Positions 44,088-54,170 of a stretch of DNA of 64,000 nucleotides are shown one piece after another. The notes under the pieces are model-generated. The model was not told the origin of the DNA and made no database searches. It saw nothing but the letters and a program-made list of their open reading frames with translations. Source of the stretch: Chionoecetes opilio (lineage: Eukaryota; Arthropoda; Malacostraca; Decapoda; Majidae); contig JACEEZ010001758.1 in NCBI GenBank assembly GCA_016584305.1, positions 48,501 to 112,500 on the forward strand. The letters run 5' to 3'. Within the stretch, counting starts at the first letter, position 1. Each line of letters opens with the position of its first letter. The position numbers and the translations under genes are program-made.

Positions 44088-44872
44088 TGGAAGAAATTAT
44101 ATAAATAATCTGCATAAATTGACTCAGGAGTGAGTTCAGGGACATTGACCCCTGCGATGGCCTCGTCGAGGAAGGGGTGAATGGTTGGGGTGAAGCTAAT
44201 CCCATCCTCCCACTCCCACACAAAGTCAGTTTCACCCCCTGTGCTCGTCGATTCAGGGTCAGGCACGTCGTGATGTGCAGGAATATTACCTCCCCTGCGG
44301 CGCCCCCTACCACGTGAAACCCTACGCTGGGACGAGGCTGCCTTCCCCTTCCATTTCCCTGTTGCTGCATCCGCACTCGTACCAGGTTGTGGGGATGTAG
44401 GAAGAGGTGTTGGTGTGTCAAGGCGAGTAGGTGACGGCATGTCGGCATCAGCTGGGAAGAGAGGGGAAGGGGTAGACCCTTGGGTGATAAGAGGCCCAGC
44501 ACCACTCACTTTCATTCGCTTGTTCTGAGGTGGATTTCCTGGTAATGATGTTCGTTGCATGGCCACTGGACTGGTCAGCCATGTGGGCACCGATGATGTC
44601 TGGGGTTCGTTCACATCCTCTTCATCATCGCCTTGAAGGTGGAGGCGACGCATAGCCGTCGATGCCTTCCCGTACACATCGTACACCATCTTGCGTGGCG
44701 AGGGTACCTCACTCTCTTCACCACTCGACGACGTTTCTGATGATTGCACGTAGTCCCGGTCATCACAAGAGTCGTCAAAAGAGTCGTCAGAATCAAAGTC
44801 ACTTATGTTCTCCCTAAAAATTTCTTCAACTAACTCAGGGTCTGTCAAAGTTCGCTTTCTGGGACGAGACAT
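44075..44872 (-). pseudogene. piggyBac transposase, N-terminal region
   Basis: Starts MSRPRKRTLTDPELVEEIFR, continues as a Ser/Asp/Glu-rich disordered segment (SDFDSDDSFDDSCDD) and ends SIYADYLYNFFQWPS, just ahead of the helix that opens the catalytic part. A one-base shift in the 44075-44087 overlap separates it from the downstream frame. The length (about 260 residues of disordered N-terminus) is long but usual for arthropod piggyBac-like proteins. Confidence 0.85.
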
Positions 44873-45321
44873 AATAGCGCTCGTGGTGACAAAACATACT
44901 GAAACACCATCAATCTCTTATCCCTATAGTCACCTACGCACACCTTAGGATTCGTTTTACACCAAACAATTCGAGTCGAGTCGAGTCAATTTGAATCACA
45001 ATGAGTCTTCACTCGTTATGACAATTACTCTCCTTGACTCGACTCAACTCGATTCGACTCGACCCCCTTGGTGTAGGTACAGTATTATCCACATGCTATA
45101 ATGTTGCCACATCGCTCAAAGGGTGCATGTGTCACCCTATGTGGAAATGGAAAATAATAAGTGAATAGTTTTGCCAAAATGAATTTTTAATTATGCCGAC
45201 GTATATATACGTCGCTGGCACTGGGAGTGAAAAGCCCTGCCGACGTATATATACGTCGCTGGCACCCGACGGGTTAAAGGAAGTGATGAGAAGAAACTCA
45301 AGATACAGTAAAACCCTTATA

Positions 45322-45986
45322 CAGGGAGGTCCCGAAGATACGAGCAGTTAGGTTCCACCTGGCATACTCGTAAAGCAAAATCTCGTATAACGAAACACAT
45401 AACTAATGGTAAAATATAGGTTTGGTTCCAGGACCCCATCAATTAAAAAAGAAAAGAAAAAAAAAGACATGTTTTTCACGCTAAAATAAACTATAGCAAA
45501 CACAACAAACACAGCGTCTATATTACCCACACTGTACTACCTATTCTGTAGAAAAAGCATTCTGAAAGAGAAAATAGCACACAAAATAACATAACTGCAC
45601 ATTAATTAAACATTAAACATGCATAACAAGCAAAAAAGACGTTGTAATGTAGGGGACGCCGCGTGATACAAGAGAAGGTAGTGTAGCGGTCCCAAGGTTG
45701 GGGCCGCACACCTGCTAATTACCCCTAAAGGTCAGGCCGCGCCATATGCTTAATTACCCTTCAGGTCACAGCTTGCTTGGGGTGACCTCACTGGGGTCAA
45801 CAAAATCCCCCTTTGTCCAGCCTGGGAGTGGTAGGGCATGCATTTTGAACTTGATAATTTTACTCACCCCAGTTTGAATGCCGTATCATTGGATTTTCGA
45901 TCTCGTATATTGAAAATAGACCCTAATTTACACCTCATATCATCGGATTCTCGTATACTGAATGCTCGTATAACGGGACCTCCCTG
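45322..45986. mobile_element. TIR element family C, complete copy
   Basis: CAGGGAGGTCCCG at the left, CGGGACCTCCCTG at the right, TA on both sides (45320-45321, 45987-45988). 665 bp, non-coding; CTCGTATA words near both ends. The window starts inside another copy. Confidence 0.95.
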
Positions 45987-46049
45987 TAACTCGGCACTGC
46001 ATGACTCTGAATTTGATATAGCTCTGCAAGGCAGAGTTTTTTTTTTTTT

Positions 46050-46366
46050 TTACATCTATGCCTATAGTGCGTGTAGGCAGCGAGCTCCAGGGCTGTGATG
46101 GTTGGCCCTCGCCCGTGGTGGCGCAGGCAGGATTCTTATAGTGACACCTGTAATTAGAGGCTCATGCCGCCCCCCTGTGTCCTCCCATGCACTCGCAGTC
46201 GAAGGTAGAGTTAATGGACAGGGCATGTGGGTGTTCTTAGGCCACTCGATGTTGCAGAAAGATTTCAAGTGGATTTATGGGTCTCACTCAGGAACCGGGA
46301 TCGAACTCGGGTCTTCGAGAATGCCACCCGGTGACGCTAACCACTCTGCTACCGCCTCCCCTAAAC
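46050..46366 (-). repeat. tRNA-derived SINE in B4
   Basis: Minus-strand head GGGGAGGCGGTAGCAGAGTGG, B box GACCCGAGTTCGATCCCG, full body, poly(A) as T at 46039-46051. Confidence 0.9.
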
Positions 46367-47035
46367 TGCATCTCTTGGTTTTCACTCAGCATATCATGCC
46401 CTCACAACCTCTTGTGTGAACATGTAAACAGAAAGTCTGCAAAAAATAATGTATCTCGGCATATTGATGTTATAACTGCATCTCTTTGCTTACACTCGGC
46501 ATATCCTCAGTCGTATAAAGTTGTGTTTTTGTCCTTTTGACCCTTTCCTGCAGGCTCAGGCTCTTCAATTTCATTCCCTTCCTGCTGGAGACACCCTTGC
46601 GTGATGGAGCTGACATCTTGAAATACAGTACTGTATAATGTAATCCCAAAACACGTAAAATAGGTGGCAAAGTAAAGTAAAGGTCGGGAACCAGCGTGTA
46701 GGCTGTCAGCTGCTGAGCCGTGTTTATGTCGTCCAAGCACCGTCTTGGATACGAATTCCGTTTTTTGTCAAAATTGAAAAAGGATTGGTTTCTGCTTCAA
46801 AAACACAAGCTTGGTAGAAGCCGAAATAATAATCAATGCAAAACATTGCAAACAATATCACAAAGTAGTATAACACACATTTCAGCAAGTGTTATTGGAT
46901 TGGGAATCGTAATCCAAGACGGTGCTTGGACGACAAAAGCACAGCGCAGCCTACGCGCTGGTACCCGACCTTTGCTTTACTTTGCCACCTATTTTACGTG
47001 TTTTGGGATTACATCATACAGTACTGTATATCAAG

Positions 47036-47204
47036 ATGTCAGCTCCATCATGTAAGGGTGTCTCCAGCAGGAAGGGAATGAAATTGAAGAGCCTGAGCCT
47101 GCAGGAAAAGGTGAAAGTGCTGGCTAGGATGGATGCAGGTGCGTCCATGCATGCTATTTGTGCTGAGTTTGATATCAAATCCAGCACATTCTACCCGTTC
47201 ACTG
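47036..47204 (+). pseudogene. CENP-B/Tigger-type HTH exon
   Basis: ATG at 47036, frame intact through SLQEKVKVLARMDAGASMHA and ICAEFDIKSSTFYPFT to the donor GTAAGT at 47205. Best-preserved of the three copies; the downstream catalytic exon is absent. Confidence 0.7.
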
Positions 47205-47359
47205 GTAAGTGTAGTTTTTATGATTTTACAGTACTGTATTTACTTTTTTTTAATTTTTTTTTACCCATATCAGAGGAGGACATTGCATAACTCGGCACAT
47301 TGAATAACTCGGCAAGGGCCAGAGCCCCTATCGTGCAGAGTTATAGGTGTTTTACTGTA

Positions 47360-48935
47360 TTGTGATAACTAGGGAAATGGTAGAAGAGGGTATAGATAAA
47401 ATGAAGAATTTTAAGTTGCGAGGACCAGATTAAGTTTATACCAGAGTATTAAAAGAATGCAAAGAGGTTGTTAGTGAGTCGTTAGTGCACACTTTTAGGA
47501 AATCGGTTGATATAAGCGATGTGCCGTTATTATGGAGGAAAGGAAATGTAGTGCCCATATTTAAGAAGGGAGACAGAGGACTTAAGTCAAATTATCGACC
47601 CGTTAGTCTAGCATCAGTGGTACTAGGTAAATTATTGGAATCTATTATTGCAAAAAAACATTAGAGACCATTTAGAAAAACATAGATTGATCAATGATTC
47701 ACAACATGGATTCACCAAGGGTAGGTCATGTCTCACCAATTTATTGTATTTTTATAGGAAAGTTTATGAGACGGCAGATAATGATAAGGATTATGATATG
47801 ATATACCTGGACTTTAGTAAGGCATTCGACAAGGTACCACACGAGCGACTCTTAAATAAGGTTAAGGCTCATGGAATAGATGGGAAGGTTCTTCGTTGGA
47901 TCAGAGCTTGGCTAATTGATAGGCAACAAAGGGTTACAATTAATGGTTCCAAATCTGAATGGGGACTGGTGACAAGTGGAGTTCCACAAGGGTCTGTTTT
48001 GGGCCCATTACTATTTTTTATTTACATCAACGACTTGGATAGTGGGATTAGCAGTGATATCAGCAAGTTTGCTGATGATACTAAGATAGGTAGGATTATT
48101 GGATCACAGTCTGATGTAAACATATTGCAGGGAGACTTAGATAAACTTAATGAGTGGGTAGTCAGATGGCAGATGGAATTTAATATTGATAAGTGCAGCA
48201 TTATGAATGTTGGTAGAAAAAACCCTGGTAATAGATACACCATACGCAATGTATTACTGAAAAGATCAGAAGGTGAGAAAGATCTGGGAGTGAGGGTGAG
48301 CTCAGACCTCTGACCTAGGAAACAATGTATTGAGGCTAGAAATAGAGCTAATTGGGTGTTAGGATTCATTACCAGAAGTGTTTAAAGTAGAAGTGTGGAA
48401 GTTATTCTAAAGCTTTATTTGGCTCTAGTCAGACCTCACCTAGACTATGCGGTTCAGTTTTGGTCTCCATATTACAGGATGGATATAGCCTTGTTAGAAT
48501 CAGTGCAGAGAAGGATGACCCAAAATTATTCAAGGGATGCGTAACTTTAGTTATGAGAAGAGATTGAAGCTATTAAATTTACACTCACTCGAGAGACGCA
48601 GAGTAAGGGGCGATCTGATAGAAATTTCTAAGTGGATAAAGGGATTTAATAAAGGACAGGTAGGAAAAGTCTTACGGCTATTAACCAGGGTAGAACAAGA
48701 AGTAACTGATTCAAGCTGGAAAAGCGTAATTTAAAAAAGAAATAGGAAAAACTGGTTCACAAATAGGGTGGTAAATGATTGGAATGGAATCAGTAGACAG
48801 GTAGTTAGTGCGGAGTCATTAGAGAGCTTTAAAGGGAGGCTAGATAAATTCATGGATGGGGATGAAAGGTGGATGTAGGTAGTGTTAAGTAACAGGAACT
48901 ACCTCGTGTAGGTCTCACGGCCTCTTGTAGCTTCC
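47360..48935 (+). pseudogene. LINE A reverse transcriptase and C-terminal domain
   Basis: RT motifs: LKSNYRPVSLASVVLGKLLE, QHGFTKGRSCLTNLLYFY, MIYLDFSKAFDKVPHERLLN, TSGVPQGSVLGPLLFFIYIN and active site FADD at about 48070. After a stop at 48311 comes [15 protein letters not shown], then KRLKLLNLHSLERRRVRGDL. This is the CR1-type order without RNase H. A frameshift at the A-run 47652-47658 and at least three stops break it. Confidence 0.9.
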
Positions 48936-48959
48936 TTATTTTCTTAAGTTCTCATGTTA

Positions 48960-50075
48960 TTTGGCGCCAGCAATTCGGCTGTATTAAAACACTATCCGTC
49001 CATGGGATGCATTATCCGGTGAAAATTCTCCAGAATTCTGGAGATTCTCCAAAAGTTGGACAAAGGCTGGGCCATTCGGCGCTGCTGAATGATAAGCTTC
49101 GGCCTGGTTGAGTCTGAAGGATTATCACTGAACCAGGTTTACAATGCAGACGAAACTGGTCTATACTTTCGGTCTTTACCCAGTACAGGTTGAAGTTCCC
49201 AAACTCGGCATCCCAAGACTCGGCAACACCCAAAACTCGCCTATGGTTCCGGATTTTCCAAAACACGGCAGAACACCCAAAACCTGGCGCGTAGTTGCCG
49301 GGTCGGCCACTGGGTGACACCACACTAGGCCGCTTGGTTTCTCCTGCCGATTTGTTTGTTGTTATTGTTCAGTGGTGTTGTGACTGTAGAGTTGTGTACA
49401 CTGTTATTTTGTTATGAAGATTACACAGTTATGAAGATATGTGTATAAGATCCATATTCCATTCTTTGGAATACCAGCACCTGTTCTTGTACAGGTAAGC
49501 TCATACTGATTTATATTTATACATATTCTCCTTCTTCCTCTATCTCAGTACGTATTATATACCGTATTAGAATCCAAATAATTCTTTCCTGTGATTTTTT
49601 TCATGTGATCTTCATGCTTTTTATCCCCTTAATATATCTACGTTCTAAAAGTCGGAAAATTCCATTACTCGGCTCGGCGCTGGTCCCGAGGTTGCCGAGT
49701 TTGGGAACTTCAACCTGTAATACCTTGGTCAATGAGAAGGAGAAGTCGGTACCTGGGCGCAAGCTTTTCAAAACACGTGTGTCTGCTAAGTGTTGCGCCA
49801 ATGCAACAGGTAGCCATCGCCTGTCTATTATTATTATTATTATTATTACAGTATTATAATTATTATTATCATTACAGGTATTAATGTTTTTAATATTGTT
49901 AGTTATACTGTTCTAGCCATTATTTTTATTATTATTATTACTGCTATGATAATTTTCCTTGGTTATTATTGGGTTCATGGGTGCCAGAGGGGCCTAGGGG
50001 GGTAGTGATGCATTATCCGCTTTAGACGTTATTCTGCAAGGCCTTGGCTGCTATGCGCCGGATAAACAGGAGATT
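48960..50075 (+). mobile_element. Tigger transposon remnant with DDE_1 piece
   Basis: A frame encodes GLSLNQVYNADETGLYFRSL before 49184 and, after element N, NTLVNEKEKSVPGRKLFKTR then VSAKCCANATGSHRL. VYNADETGLxxxxLPxxT, ...KxxKxRVTxxxCxNAxGxH is the first part of the pogo/Tigger DDE_1 catalytic domain with its first Asp. GCATTATCCGGTGAAAATTC at 49009 and GCGCCGGATAAACAGGAGAT-to-TTACTG at 50075 may be related to the ends. The rest of the transposase is gone. Confidence 0.7.
49186..49717. mobile_element. TA-flanked TIR element family N
   Basis: CAGGTTGAAGTTCCCAAACT with CGGCA on the left, AGTTTGGGAACTTCAACCTG on the right, TA on both sides. 532 bp, non-coding. It interrupts the Tigger DDE frame within the codons after LPS. 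Confidence 0.9.
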
Positions 50076-50084
50076 ACTGTACCT

Positions 50085-50395
50085 GCATAGTCCATCAGCG
50101 CCAACTTCGGCTATATGAGCATGTGGCACGCTACCCTCAAACCGATCCATCCTTCCCATCGGGTTGCATCTGTAAGAAACAATCTGGTGTGGAGGAGTCC
50201 AAGGGGGCGCACACAAGGCTCGTGGCTGGGGCAAGTTGATGTTTCCTGTCGAGAGTTGTTTGGTATGGGAAAGGAGCCTGCATGAGGACTCGCGCATGGT
50301 GACCCCCGGGAGTGGCGTCGTAGGGTGGGAGAGGCGACGTGCCTCACCAGCTTATGCCCCCAATGATTGATTGATTGGTTGATTGATTGATTATA
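50085..50395 (+). mobile_element. RTE-like LINE 3' end
   Basis: Decayed frame equivalent to LRQLRLYEHVARYP, then EESKGAHTRLVAGAS and VVWYGKGACMRTRA, recalling the C-terminus of RTE-like ORF2 (RLYGHVARxP...RGRPxxxWLxQV). It ends in the tandem tail GATTGATTGATTGGTTGATT characteristic of a non-poly(A) LINE. Confidence 0.6.
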
Positions 50396-50984
50396 ATGTA
50401 GGTGCTTTAATTTCCAAATTATTGAAATTAAAGGATATCATACAGGTCAAGAAACCCCATGTATTTTATTTAACAAAGTAAATTGCACTTACATTGCATA
50501 TAATATAAATAATAAACATTGCAGACAACAATGTTTTCAAGTATTTTTGCATAGATTACCTGGCTTGTGCAGTGCAAGTGACATGTTTGCTTACTGTAAT
50601 GGGAGAAGCTGTCAGGCTGTGATAATTAATCTTATGTGCACGTTTATAGATTGACTAAGAATCCCTGATAAATAGTGTATTTGCAGAAATCAGGGGTAGT
50701 GGATGTATGGTTTCAATAAAAGATTGTGAAGCATTGGTGTAATCCGTTGTAATTATATTTTCATGGATAACTTAGCCACTATATCATAATCTGTGCAATG
50801 GTACTTATACTTGCTTCTGTAGCAATAAGGCTGTGTAAATTCAAAGTTTGTATTGGTTATATTTTTGTATCTTTGATTCAGACTGCATTGTATTTCAATA
50901 ATGTATGTGGACTTTGTGTCTGGAATACTAAAGATTTATCATCATTATCATTATAAAAGAAATATAATATAATAAACTAATAAA
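50396..50984. other. AT-rich DNA without recognised element
   Basis: No open frame with a domain and no inverted ends. Contains AATAAA-type words. Confidence 0.4.
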
Positions 50985-51746
50985 ATATTCTAATAATAAT
51001 AATAATAATAATAATTTTATTAACACCCGGAGGCATACAGGCAAAAAAGCAACAAGACAAAGAGTTAACTCAAGTACTAGAGCAAAATATACATAATATA
51101 GGCACATTAGAGTACATAGTACCAAAGTGCATATAGTACATAGGGTATACATACATGGACACCTGTGCTACCCCACATTCTGTACAAACAGCAGGCCCAG
51201 CCACTGCTGTTGTATAGGTCCACATACATAGGCCGAGCTCTGTCTGATGGAGTTCGCAGAGAGCTCCACCCTACTCCTTAAGCTGAACACGGAGTGTCGA
51301 CGGTTCACATCCAGATTGTTCACCTCGTTCCTAGCGAAAGCCAGGGACGAGCTGTACCACCTGGGCAGCCCCAGAAGCCTCTTAAGGATGTCATTGTGAC
51401 AGACCTTAAGGCATTTCAGAGTGGCCACCTTGAACCGCGACCACAGCGAGTTGCAGTATATAGAGTAGCAGTGACTCCTGAATAACTCCATCTTCACCTC
51501 TCTGTTACAGTAGGAAAATTTCCTCTGTAGAGTATTTCCCACGACAAGAAGCTTGGTGGTCTGCTTGATGATATCATCATCATCAGTCATGTCGTGGGAT
51601 ATAACATGGCCTAAGTATGCGAATCTATCCACAAAAGTAAGGGCAGACCCACTGAGCCATGCTGTTTTGAGGTAATTCACCAGAGTGCATGCCGGTGATA
51701 CTACCATGCACTCTGCCTTACTGGTGTTGTAGACCTAATGTAGTTC
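50985..51746 (-). pseudogene. Non-LTR LINE ORF2 C-terminal fragment
   Basis: The minus strand encodes FVDRFAYLGHVISHDMTDDD, then LQRKFSYCNREVKMELFRSH and NDILKRLLGLPRWYSSSLAF. This is the region after the RT palm (xxxxYLGxxIsxxxxDDxDI... LLRKFxxCsxxVKxxLFxxxC ... RRLLGLPR) common to L2/RTE-type LINEs. The (TTA)n tail lies at 51014-50995. 180 residues with one open frame; the active-site region is missing. Confidence 0.75.
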
Positions 51747-51759
51747 TTAGCCTAACTTT

Positions 51760-52490
51760 TAATTTTAAGACTCCATGGATTCTTCCTTAATCCTCATCTT
51801 ATATTTCATACCAACTTATTTGGCAAATACAAGTGAGCCTCAATACCTAGATGAAATCCAAGATGAATTTCTGGATCTATGGAAAGACTCTCCGGCTCGT
51901 GATCTGTTAGGAGAAATCGGTGACTCAGTTCTGGTGTGCTATGTATCCGTCATACTCTAAAGTCAGCATGATGGCCTTACGTGTCCTTCTTCCATTTTCT
52001 TCCACCTACCTGTGTGAGGCAGGATTTTCAACTCTTGTCATCATAAAAACGAAGAATAGGAACAGATTGGATGTCGGGGATGACATGAGATTGGCTCTAA
52101 CAAAAACTCGGCCACGAATTTCAAGACTTGCTGCTCAGATGCAACCCCAATCATCCCACTAGCTGGGTTGGCTTGCTGTTGAAAACTGTGAATGTTGAGA
52201 TTATTGAAGGAATTATTGTGTTAGTTTATATTTTTCGTTCTCAAATAATTAGGTTAGAGAAATATATTTATCTATCGATTTACTTTATTATGCCAAGTTG
52301 AAGCAATGCTGTACTTTAGATTGCTAATAAATAATTACAGAATTTATGAATATTTTTTTTATGTTTATTTTCCTTTCCTTCACAGAATATTTTTTTAAAT
52401 CAAGCTGCTGATAGCAGGGGGTCATGTGGGTTTCAAGATTTTGGGAAAGGGGTCACGAGTGCAAAAACGTTGGGAACCACTGTCCTAATA
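51760..52490 (+). mobile_element. hAT transposon remnant with dimerisation domain
   Basis: A first frame (ANTSEPQYLDEIQDEFLDLW) shifts near 51920-51960 to a second: MTQFWCAMYPSY, then LLPFSSTYLCEAGFSTLVII and NRLDVGDDMRLAL ending at a stop at 52160. LPFxxTYLCExxFS..xxxKxKxRxxLx...LRLxL is the C-terminal hAT dimerisation domain of ZBED-like transposases. The right end CGTTGGGAACCACTG at 52490 resembles a hAT terminal repeat. The 5' part is missing. Confidence 0.85.
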
Positions 52491-52529
52491 TATTATGAGG
52501 TGTTATTAGGTAGTTGAGATGTATACTAG

Positions 52530-52736
52530 TGTTGTATTGTTAATTATATTAGCAGTTGAAATGTTAGGCTCGATTGTTTCGAGCATAGCTTCAGACGAGC
52601 TCATCTCCTAGGGTTCGGGAGCCCACCCGGACAGAGTTAGTCCGGCTGGCATGCTGTCTGTATTTGCCTTCACAAGTAAAGACGTTGCCACACTAAAGTG
52701 TTTCCTGTGTCCTAGCCAGTCAGGAAGAATAACACA
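52530..52736 (+). repeat. 5' LTR of the gypsy element
   Basis: 207 bp, TGTTGTATTG to AATAACACA, after target word ACTAG. Confidence 0.92.
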
Positions 52737-52825
52737 TGGCGCTGCGGACAGGATCTCTTCGTCGTCTTCCTTCACCCTGACTGATGTTCGCGGGATAGCC
52801 GTTCTGTGGCGACGACAGTACCAAC

Positions 52826-53790
52826 ATGGGAGACATGGAGCAACTGGCGAATCTGACAGTGCAGCAGACAGCGCTCTCGGCCCAGCGTGAGGAGCGTATG
52901 GTGGCTATGATGGAGCGCCTACTGAGCCCCGGTGGCGCTGGCGCGGCCAGCAGTGATCACCGCCCTGCCACCAATGACGCCCTAGCAAGGCTGCCTGCCG
53001 CCTTTCCTGACCTCATCGGCTTCACTACGTGACTTCGCCGCCTGGAAGATGAAATTCGACGGGTATATGTTGTTGACCCGCGCCGACAACCTACCGCTGA
53101 AGGAGCAGCGAGCCATCCTGCTGAGCCTGTTGGACGAAGATTGGACTAGGGTGATCAGGTACGCTCTTCCAGTAGCTGAGGACACTCTTGCAAAGGAGGT
53201 CGTAATGGCAATGGAGGCGCATCTCAGGACGCAAAGGAACGTCTTGGTGGATCGGCTCGAGTTCTACTCCCGGATACAGGAGGAAGGGGAGACCTTCGAC
53301 GACTTCCTTTGCTCCTTGAAGGAAATAGCCCCCTTTTGTGACTTCTGTCAACATTGCTTCGACTCCCAACTTCGAGACCGCGTGGTGTGTGGTGCACGAG
53401 ACGATGAGGCAGTGAAAGCAATGCTGAAAAATAAGGATTTGACGCTTAACAACGCAGTTGATGTCTGTCGAGCGTCAGAAGTGGCCAGGAATACTCATGC
53501 TGAGCTTCGTAGTGGTGCGATAGGCAAAGTATCTGCGTACCGGCGACAGAGGAGTCAGACCCGTGAGTATGGTGCAACTCGGGACATTAATCAGAAGTGT
53601 ACGCGGTGTGGTTACAGACGCCATAAAGACTCTACTGCCTGTCCGGCTATCGGTGCTACCTGCCGGAATTGTGGTGAATCAGGGCACTTCCAATCAGTGT
53701 GTGGACGCTTTGACGTGGATGTATCGGACGCCTCCACAGAACGTACCACAGAGAGTTTGTCAGTGCCGACTACCTCGAGATGGGGGGAAC
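52826..53790 (+). pseudogene. gypsy gag (one frameshift) with zinc knuckles
   Basis: Starts MGDMEQLANLTVQQTALSAQ at 52826. A one-base shift at about 53030 moves the frame to MKFDGYMLLTRADNLPLKEQ. This is followed by the capsid-like DRLEFYSRIQEEGETFDDF (the Retrotrans_gag pattern of F.xRxQxxxEsxxxF) and two Cys/His knuckles, CTRCGYRRHKDSTAC and CRNCGESGHFQSVC. Gag packages the element RNA in cytoplasmic particles. The frame then runs on into the protease without a stop. Confidence 0.85.
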
Positions 53791-54170
53791 GTCGCCATCG
53801 CCAATGTAAGCGACAAGTGAGACAAACCATTGCCGATGTCTACACTAAAGGGCTGGCTGCACGCCCCACTCCTCAAGTGTCTGTGACGGTGACTCACCCG
53901 GCAGGCGTCGCTAACGTCCGTTGTACGCCCGACACAGGAGCAGAAACTACAGTTATGGGCAGTCAGCTGGCTCTTCGTTTAGGAATCGACATTGATAACT
54001 TGCTTCCTGCCCACGCATCGTTCAGTGCTGTTGGAGGCAACCCACTGGAGTGTAAGGGTTAAGTTGGTTGCTCACTGGAATTAGGGGGTCACCGCACTGA
54101 AACAGCCGTCCACGTAATTGACAACTTGTCAGGAATGCTGATTAGCTGGTTCGACTGTTCAGCGCTAGGG
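53791..54170 (+). pseudogene. gypsy aspartic protease
   Basis: The catalytic triplet appears as TPDTGAETTVMGSQLALRLG, the DTGA of retropepsins, about 45 residues after the zinc knuckles. An in-frame TAA at 54060-54062 interrupts it shortly after NPLECKG. The frame is the same on both sides of the stop (IDNLSGMLISWFDC continues), so it is a nonsense change or a readthrough site rather than a frameshift. Confidence 0.8.

Larger units (their letters stand above)
42293..45273. mobile_element. piggyBac transposon, nearly complete
   Basis: CCCGTCGGGTGCTGGC at the left and GCCAGCGACG-type sequence ending GGCACCCGACGGG at the right form a 12-bp perfect terminal repeat. TTAA lies on both sides (42289-42292, 45274-45277). 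Near the right end the 18-bp palindrome CGACGTATATATACGTCG occurs twice (about 45195 and 45242) as a subterminal repeat. The transposase gene runs on the minus strand with one frameshift and one stop. 2,981 bp. Confidence 0.95.
45306..47357. mobile_element. Tigger-like element family B, copy 4, with element C in its end
   Basis: CAGTAAAACCCTTA starts at 45306 after TA, is cut at TA by element C (45322-45986), and resumes ACTCGGCACTG at 45989. The right end is AGAGTTATAGGTGTTTTACTG before TA at 47358. Same order as B3: SINE (minus), partial HTH (minus), full HTH (plus). Confidence 0.9.
40006..48935 (+). mobile_element. CR1-like non-LTR retrotransposon A, split by three DNA transposons
   Basis: Pieces 40006-40801, 41989-42288, 45278-45303 and 47360-48935 join into one LINE: endonuclease, linker, RT and C-terminal domain in order. 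The interruptions are MITE P (40806-41984), piggyBac (42293-45273) and B4 (45306-47357), each with its own target duplication. The 5' end is missing part of the endonuclease. Several stops and frameshifts make it inactive. No poly(A) tail is evident; the end is set by loss of similarity after FKGRLDKFMDG and WM. Confidence 0.85.

Noticed and set aside
48022..48369. Minus-strand frame over the LINE A RT
   Set aside because: Antisense shadow of the RT coding region.
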